Source of the DNA: Desulfurococcales archaeon
Lineage (GTDB): Archaea; Thermoproteota; Thermoprotei_A; Sulfolobales; WAQK01
Assembly: GCA_027016915.1 (NCBI GenBank)
Contig: JALURJ010000202.1
Location: forward strand, 1-10,935
Direction: 5' to 3'
DNA: 10,935 bases
Of the stretch, positions 7,928-10,935 are shown one piece after another. Each line of letters begins with the position of its first letter. Within the stretch, counting starts at the first letter, position 1. Below the pieces are notes generated by a model. That model made no database searches. It was given only the letters and a program-made list of their open reading frames with translations, and was not told the DNA's origin. Position numbers and translations under genes: made by a program.

Positions 7928-7933
7928 TTATAA
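7928..7933 (-). promoter_or_regulatory. TATA element (TTATAA) for the TIP49-like gene
   Basis: TTATAA within GATTATAACA on the - strand. A start about 26 bp downstream falls near 7904, leaving a leader of about 10 nt before ATG 7894. A GTG start at 7924 would fall upstream of this transcript start. Confidence 0.55.
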
Positions 7934-7955
7934 TCGTTAACGCAGGGCTGGGAAA

Positions 7956-7965
7956 CATAATTATG
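7956..7965 (+). promoter_or_regulatory. TATA-like palindrome (CATAATTATG), probable promoter of the membrane protein gene
   Basis: This 10-bp perfect palindrome is the most AT-rich stretch on the + side of the divergent spacer. A start about 26 bp downstream (near 7986) would give the membrane protein gene a leader of roughly 25-35 nt. Because it is symmetrical it could also bind a regulator. Confidence 0.45.
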
Positions 7966-8009
7966 CGTAAAGCCTCATTACAGTCTATTGGCTACCAAGC
8001 GCCCGACGG

Positions 8010-8861
8010 GTGTGGTGTTTGGGAGAAACAGCTGTGAGGCTGGCACAGAGGCTCTGGGCCGACACAAATAGAGTGCTCTACAAGGCGTCAACGCTGGAGG
8101 AGGAGGGCGCCCCCCGAATAGTATCAGAGTTGAGAAAGGTGGCGCAGCTCACAGCCCTATGGCAGAGGCTGATGCCTCCCCTCCCCGGCAGCACGGTCAA
8201 GGAGCTGTTCTCGCAGCTGGAGGAGGCGCTTGCCAAGGCCTATAGCTACATAGAGTCGGGCGACATGGGGGGTGCCACCTACTGGGCAACCTATTCCAGG
8301 GTTATCGCCGAGGCTGTCAACAGGGAGCTAGGCTACCTGTTGACAAGGTATAAGCTCCTGGCCCAGACCCCCCTCCTCCTAGTACTCATAGCTTCCCTAA
8401 TGGTGCCCCCGCTTACAGGAGGCCTTGCAAGCCTGGCCGGACTACTAGTATACCTTGTCAGCCTAGTGTTGGCAGGCTCGGCGCTCGCAGCAGCCTCGAT
8501 ATCGCCCAGGCTGGCTGCAGCCACCGGGGCGGCGGCGCTGCTAGCCATGGTGGCCTCGTCCCATAGTATGGCTTCCCTGGTTCCAGCCTTCGTACTGTTG
8601 GCTGTGCTTGCCTCCTCCTACGATAAAACCAAGATGCTCAGGCCTAGACGTGTAGAGGTGAGCCCACCCCAAATACCGGTGGTTGAGGAGGCTATGGCCG
8701 GGGACGAGGAGCTCCTGGCCTCGGTCTACAGGAGGATCTATGGCGACAGGTGGAAGGAGATGATGGAGTACGATTTGAGGAGCCTCATGAAGCAGGGGCT
8801 GACCAGGGAGCAGGCCGTTATTAGGAGGCTACGTGAGCTAGGCGTCCCTGCCGACAGGTAG
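8010..8861 (+). CDS. Hypothetical membrane protein with cytosolic N- and C-terminal regions
   Basis: 283 residues if GTG 8010 is used; TTG 8019 (GGTG 6 nt upstream) and GTG 8034 are also credible, and TTG 8019 has the better ribosome site. I do not recognise the family. Residues 1-110 are soluble, rich in Leu, Ala, Glu and Lys and probably helical. About residues 115-200 hold three to four hydrophobic spans, beginning LLAQTPLLLVLIASLMV. The last 70-80 residues are charged and helical (DEELLASVYRRIYGD, then SLMKQGLTREQAVIRRLRELG) and look like a small helical domain. No catalytic motif, metal site or signal peptide is visible. The gene is divergent from the TIP49-like gene and its 3' end runs 24 bp into the end of the convergent tusA. 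Codon use matches its neighbours. Confidence 0.8.
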   Translation: MWCLGETAVRLAQRLWADTNRVLYKASTLEEEGAPRIVSELRKVAQLTALWQRLMPPLPGSTVKELFSQLEEALAKAYSYIESGDMGGATYWATYSRVIAEAVNRELGYLLTRYKLLAQTPLLLVLIASLMVPPLTGGLASLAGLLVYLVSLVLAGSALAAASISPRLAAATGAAALLAMVASSHSMASLVPAFVLLAVLASSYDKTKMLRPRRVEVSPPQIPVVEEAMAGDEELLASVYRRIYGDRWKEMMEYDLRSLMKQGLTREQAVIRRLRELGVPADR

Positions 8862-9101
8862 CCTAGGTCTGGCTAGGTTCTTCTCTATGATCATCTCCCA
8901 GTAGCCCTTACCCGTATCCCTGACCTCAACCTCCAGCTCTATGGCCTCGACCGTCTCCCTGATCAGCCTCACACACTCCTCTATGTCTGTCAGTACCTTG
9001 AGCCTGTCCCCCTCCGGAATGCGGGCTATTTTCCTCACGACCTTGACCATGGGGGCGGGGCAGTCCTCGCCGCGGACGTCCAGCACGTGTTCTTTAGCCA
9101 T
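8838..9101 (-). CDS. tusA: TusA/SirA-family sulfur carrier protein
   Basis: 87 residues, close to the usual length of about 80. The N-terminus VLDVRGEDCPAPMVKV contains the family CPxP motif (Cys14-Pro-Ala-Pro17); Cys14 is the persulfide-carrying residue. A second cysteine is Cys43 in DIEECV. The family relays sulfur from cysteine desulfurases or rhodaneses to tRNA thiolation, molybdenum cofactor or, in sulfur-metabolising archaea, dissimilatory sulfur oxidation. It is the second gene of a two-gene unit: the stop codon of the upstream E1-like gene overlaps its Shine-Dalgarno (GAGGTGA, 9105-9111), 9 bp separating the genes. This pairing suggests it provides sulfur for a carrier activated by the E1-like protein. 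The last eight codons overlap the convergent membrane protein gene. Confidence 0.92.
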   Translation of the reverse strand: MAKEHVLDVRGEDCPAPMVKVVRKIARIPEGDRLKVLTDIEECVRLIRETVEAIELEVEVRDTGKGYWEMIIEKNLARPRLPVGRDA

Positions 9102-9110
9102 GGTCTCACC

Positions 9111-10169
9111 TCAGCCCTTGACCCGCGAGAGGACCAGCTCCTTATAGATCCTCCATGCCTCCTCCTCGTCGGTTATCCCGTCAACTATTGCCCTGCCGTC
9201 TCTGAAAAGTATGAGGGAGGCCGTGTCGCTGATAGCTATCTTTAGGGTGTGCTCGGTGACCGAGACGAGCCTGGCTGAGTCCATATGTTTGGCCAGCTCA
9301 GGTAGGTTGAGCCTCATGGGGTGGGGTGGCATCACCTCGACGGCGTTTGTACCGCAGATCCTGGCACTTACAGCCTCCACCCTCTTCTCTAGGAACTCGA
9401 ATCTTTGAAGCCCGCATGTGGGGCACTTTTCGTTCCTCTTAATCCTGACCTTGTCCAGCTCCAGCCTCAGCGCATCGACCACGTATAGGTGGTCATGGTC
9501 GGCCTCCATGCCTAGGAGGAGCTGAAGGGCCAGTGTCGCCGCTACCGAGGCGGTCATGGTGACAGCTGTGTTTACCACTCCGAGTATGTCACACACGTCG
9601 TGCCTCTCCACTATTGGACGGGGCATGAAGCATCTGAGGCATGGCCCCTTACCCGGCTCTACGAGGAGGACGTTGCCGTACCAGGTCTCGGCCCCTACGA
9701 ATATCCATGGTTTGCCCAGCTTCACCGCTGCGTCGTTTATCAGGTACCTTATCTCCATGTTGTCGGTGCCGTCCATGATTAGATCCACGTCCCCCACTAT
9801 GTCGAGAATGTTGTCTGGACCCACCCGCGCCACTACGGGTTCGACTTCTATGTCTGGATCTATGGACTTGATCCGCTCTGCACACGCCACAGCCTTGGGT
9901 ATGGCCTTCCTAGCGTCCTCCGTGTACATTAGGTGGACTCTGGGCAGGTTGCTTAGGTCGACGAAGTCCTTGTCCACCACGCGGATGAAACCCACACCCA
10001 GCCTGGCGAGAAGCTCGGCCTCAGCCGAGCCTGTGGCGCCGCACCCTATCACCGCCACTCTACTGTTCCTTAGCTTCACCAGGCCCTTGACGCCGATCTC
10101 CCTGACTATTATTTGCCTAGAGAACCGCTCTATAGACTCCGGGGTCAGCAAGGCTTTCACCGCTCTCAA
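9111..10169 (-). CDS. E1-like adenylyltransferase, MoeB/ThiF/UbaA family
   Basis: 352 residues from TTG 10169; GTG 10160 is an alternative. The frame is closed by TGA immediately upstream of the TTG. Features in order: ERFSRQIIV (14-22), nucleotide-binding GCGATG (42-47), VDKD (65-68), NLPR with the activating arginine (74-77), MDGTDN (132-137), zinc pairs CLRC (177-180) and CPTC (249-252), and Cys193 in DVCDILG at the place of the catalytic cysteine. Residues about 268-352 are an extra C-terminal domain (ARICGTNAVEVMPP, then FRDGRAIVDGITDEEEA), known in a subset of ThiF/MoeB proteins. Such enzymes adenylate the C-terminal glycine of ubiquitin-like sulfur carriers (MoaD, ThiS, SAMPs). In archaea one such enzyme often serves cofactor synthesis, tRNA thiolation and protein modification. 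The adjacent tusA supports a sulfur-transfer role. Which carrier it uses cannot be told here. Confidence 0.9.
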   Translation of the reverse strand: MRAVKALLTPESIERFSRQIIVREIGVKGLVKLRNSRVAVIGCGATGSAEAELLARLGVGFIRVVDKDFVDLSNLPRVHLMYTEDARKAIPKAVACAERIKSIDPDIEVEPVVARVGPDNILDIVGDVDLIMDGTDNMEIRYLINDAAVKLGKPWIFVGAETWYGNVLLVEPGKGPCLRCFMPRPIVERHDVCDILGVVNTAVTMTASVAATLALQLLLGMEADHDHLYVVDALRLELDKVRIKRNEKCPTCGLQRFEFLEKRVEAVSARICGTNAVEVMPPHPMRLNLPELAKHMDSARLVSVTEHTLKIAISDTASLILFRDGRAIVDGITDEEEAWRIYKELVLSRVKG

Positions 10170-10193
10170 TCAGGTTCATTAGTGTGCTCCTCC

Positions 10194-10201
10194 TAAATTA
10201 T
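10194..10201 (-). promoter_or_regulatory. TATA-like element (ATAATTTA) for the E1-like gene
   Basis: ATAATTTA on the - strand is centred near 10197. Usual spacing puts the transcript start near 10171, only about 2 nt before TTG 10169, which would make the mRNA leaderless. In that case the strong TAGGAGGAG at 10187-10195 would not be in the message. Confidence 0.45.
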
Positions 10202-10206
10202 GATTC

Positions 10207-10274
10207 GCGGATGATGACCACCTCGACATCAGCGGAGCATATGAGCAATGATGAGGTGGCGGCTGTCTGAAACA
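10207..10274 (+). ncRNA. Candidate C/D-box guide RNA (16S rRNA 2'-O-methylation)
   Basis: The spacer contains box C ATGATGA (10211-10217), box C' ATGATGA (10248-10254) and box D CTGA (10267-10270). The C'-to-D interval is exactly 12 nt, the standard archaeal guide length. A D'-like ATGA (10241-10244) precedes C' by 3 nt, also a typical spacing. The D guide (10255-10266) can form ten continuous pairs, one of them G-U, with CAGCCGCCGC of the conserved archaeal 16S 530 loop; by the fifth-nucleotide rule the target would be C522 (E. coli numbering). Weak points: no clear terminal stem, a 23-nt C-to-D' interval, a degenerate D', and CCACCTC (10218-10224) complementary to GAGGTGG (10253-10259) inside it. 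Limits are approximate. Confidence 0.5.
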
Positions 10275-10280
10275 GCTGTT
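10271..10280. promoter_or_regulatory. 10-bp palindrome AACAGCTGTT, possible operator upstream of pyrB
   Basis: A perfect palindrome lies 7 bp before the TATA-like element of pyrB. It also overlaps a second dyad, GCTGT-CTGAA-ACAGC (10262-10276). The location fits a regulator site for pyrB, but it equally abuts the D box of the candidate guide RNA. Confidence 0.35.
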
Positions 10281-10286
10281 CGATGC

Positions 10287-10294
10287 GTTTTTAT
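10287..10294 (+). promoter_or_regulatory. TATA-like element (TTTTTATC) for pyrB
   Basis: GTTTTTATCC is the AT-rich block in the GC-rich spacer before pyrB. Its centre is about 35 bp from ATG 10326, so the message would begin near 10317 with a leader of about 9 nt and no clear Shine-Dalgarno. Confidence 0.5.
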
Positions 10295-10325
10295 CCCCGG
10301 CGGGATCAATACATAGCTGGGCTTT

Positions 10326-10935
10326 ATGGTTCTGAAAGGCAGGGACGTGGTCTCCATACTCGACCTTTCCCGCGAGGAGCTTGAAGCCCTGTTCGAAACG
10401 GCTGATGAGTTTGACAGGCGCGGCCGGGCCAAATACCGGGTCTTGGAGGACAAGGTGCTCGCCCTAGCGTTCTTCGAGCCTTCCACCAGGACTAGGCTAA
10501 GCTTCGAGACGGCAATGAAGAGGCTCGGAGGCGAAACCATAGGTTTCGCCGGGGCCGAGGCTACCAGCGTGGCTAAGGGCGAGAGCCTCACCGACACCAT
10601 AAGGATGCTGGACTCCTACGCCGACGCCATAGTCCTGAGGCACAGGTACGAGGGTGCCGCCAAGCTCGCGGCAGAGGTGGCTGAGAACCCGGTGATCAAC
10701 GGTGGTGACGGGAGGCAGCACCACCCCACGCAGTCCATGATAGATCTCTACACGATCCGCCGCCTCTTCGGCACCATAGACGGGCTCAACATAGCCCTGG
10801 CTGGCGATCTGAGGTATGCTAGGACCGCTGCCAGCCTAGCGTTGGCGCTAACCATATTCAAGCCCGGGCACCTCTACCTGGTCTCGCCGCCTCAGCTAGC
10901 CATGAGGCCTGAGGTCCTAAGGGTGCTGGACGAGG
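10326..10935 (+). CDS. pyrB: Aspartate carbamoyltransferase catalytic subunit, 3' end missing
   Basis: The first 203 codons are visible before the window ends; full-length archaeal proteins are about 300 residues. The carbamoyl-phosphate-binding STRTR is at residues 53-57 in FFEPSTRTRLSF. The lysine-containing loop SVAKGESLTDTIRML is at 81-95, LRHRYEGAA at 104-112 and HHPTQ at 132-136. The C-terminal aspartate-binding domain begins with LNIALAGDLRYARTAASLA. The enzyme condenses carbamoyl phosphate and L-aspartate to N-carbamoyl-L-aspartate, the committed step of pyrimidine synthesis. In archaea the regulatory subunit gene pyrI usually follows, which would be outside this window. ATG 10326 gives the expected N-terminus (MVLKGRDVVSILDLS). 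It is divergent from the E1-like gene across a 156-bp spacer. Confidence 0.95.
   Translation, partial: MVLKGRDVVSILDLSREELEALFETADEFDRRGRAKYRVLEDKVLALAFFEPSTRTRLSFETAMKRLGGETIGFAGAEATSVAKGESLTDTIRMLDSYADAIVLRHRYEGAAKLAAEVAENPVINGGDGRQHHPTQSMIDLYTIRRLFGTIDGLNIALAGDLRYARTAASLALALTIFKPGHLYLVSPPQLAMRPEVLRVLDE

Noticed and set aside
10221..10236. Second rRNA target for the candidate guide RNA using CGGA (10233-10236) as D'
   Set aside because: Only about eight pairs with a 23S segment near the peptidyl transferase loop could be found by eye, and the D'-C' spacing of 11 nt would be unusual.
10218..10259. CCACCTC / GAGGTGG inverted repeat as a terminator hairpin
   Set aside because: The arms are 28 bp apart, no T-run follows, and no gene end precedes it.
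10211..10270. 19-codon ORF (ATG 10211 to TGA 10268) as a pyrB leader peptide
   Set aside because: No Shine-Dalgarno, upstream of the likely pyrB TATA element, no pyrimidine-sensing codon pattern; the repeated ATGATGA is better explained by C and C' boxes.
1..10935. tRNA, rRNA, CRISPR arrays, insertion sequences, integration sites
   Set aside because: No cloverleaf, repeat-spacer pattern, transposase motif or flanking duplications were seen on either strand.

Overview
The window looks like chromosomal DNA from a hyperthermophilic crenarchaeon, most like Aeropyrum (Desulfurococcales). The signs are high GC, strong use of AGG/AGA and ATA codons, frequent TTG/GTG starts with GGTG-type Shine-Dalgarno sequences, very tight gene packing, AT-rich TATA elements, and archaeal-type proteins (TIP49 ATPase, ThiD-ThiN fusion, TldD/TldE pair). 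The genus is a judgement from recall and style, not from a search.

Region 1 (1-3716, + strand) is a thiamine/HMP operon: a partial NCS1/CytX-like permease, an AIR-synthase/HypE-like protein, and a fused HMP(-P) kinase/thiamine-phosphate synthase (ThiD-ThiN). The genes are 6 bp apart or overlap. Together they suggest uptake of hydroxymethylpyrimidine, its phosphorylation and its coupling to thiazole phosphate. The role of the middle protein is open. The ThiD-ThiN gene appears to start at a CTG that overlaps the upstream stop.

Region 2 (3731-7894, - strand) reads, in transcription order, TIP49/RuvB-like AAA+ ATPase, then TldD, then TldE. TldD carries the HExxxH zinc motif, TldE lacks it, and the two overlap by ATGA. 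TldD has its own TATA-like element 70 bp or less downstream of a T-run that may end the TIP49 transcript.

Region 3 (7925-8861, + strand) is a divergent promoter zone followed by a membrane protein of unknown function. Its 3' end overlaps the convergent tusA by 24 bp.

Region 4 (8838-10169, - strand) is a two-gene sulfur-transfer unit: an E1-like MoeB/ThiF adenylyltransferase followed 9 bp later by a TusA-family sulfur carrier. The start of the E1-like gene is ambiguous: its best ribosome binding site points to an out-of-frame ATG.

Region 5 (10170-10935) is the divergent spacer between the E1-like gene and pyrB, then the first 203 codons of pyrB (aspartate carbamoyltransferase). The spacer holds what looks like a C/D-box guide RNA, whose D guide can pair with the conserved 530 loop of archaeal 16S rRNA, plus a 10-bp palindrome just upstream of the pyrB TATA element. 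No tRNA, rRNA, CRISPR array or insertion sequence was seen.
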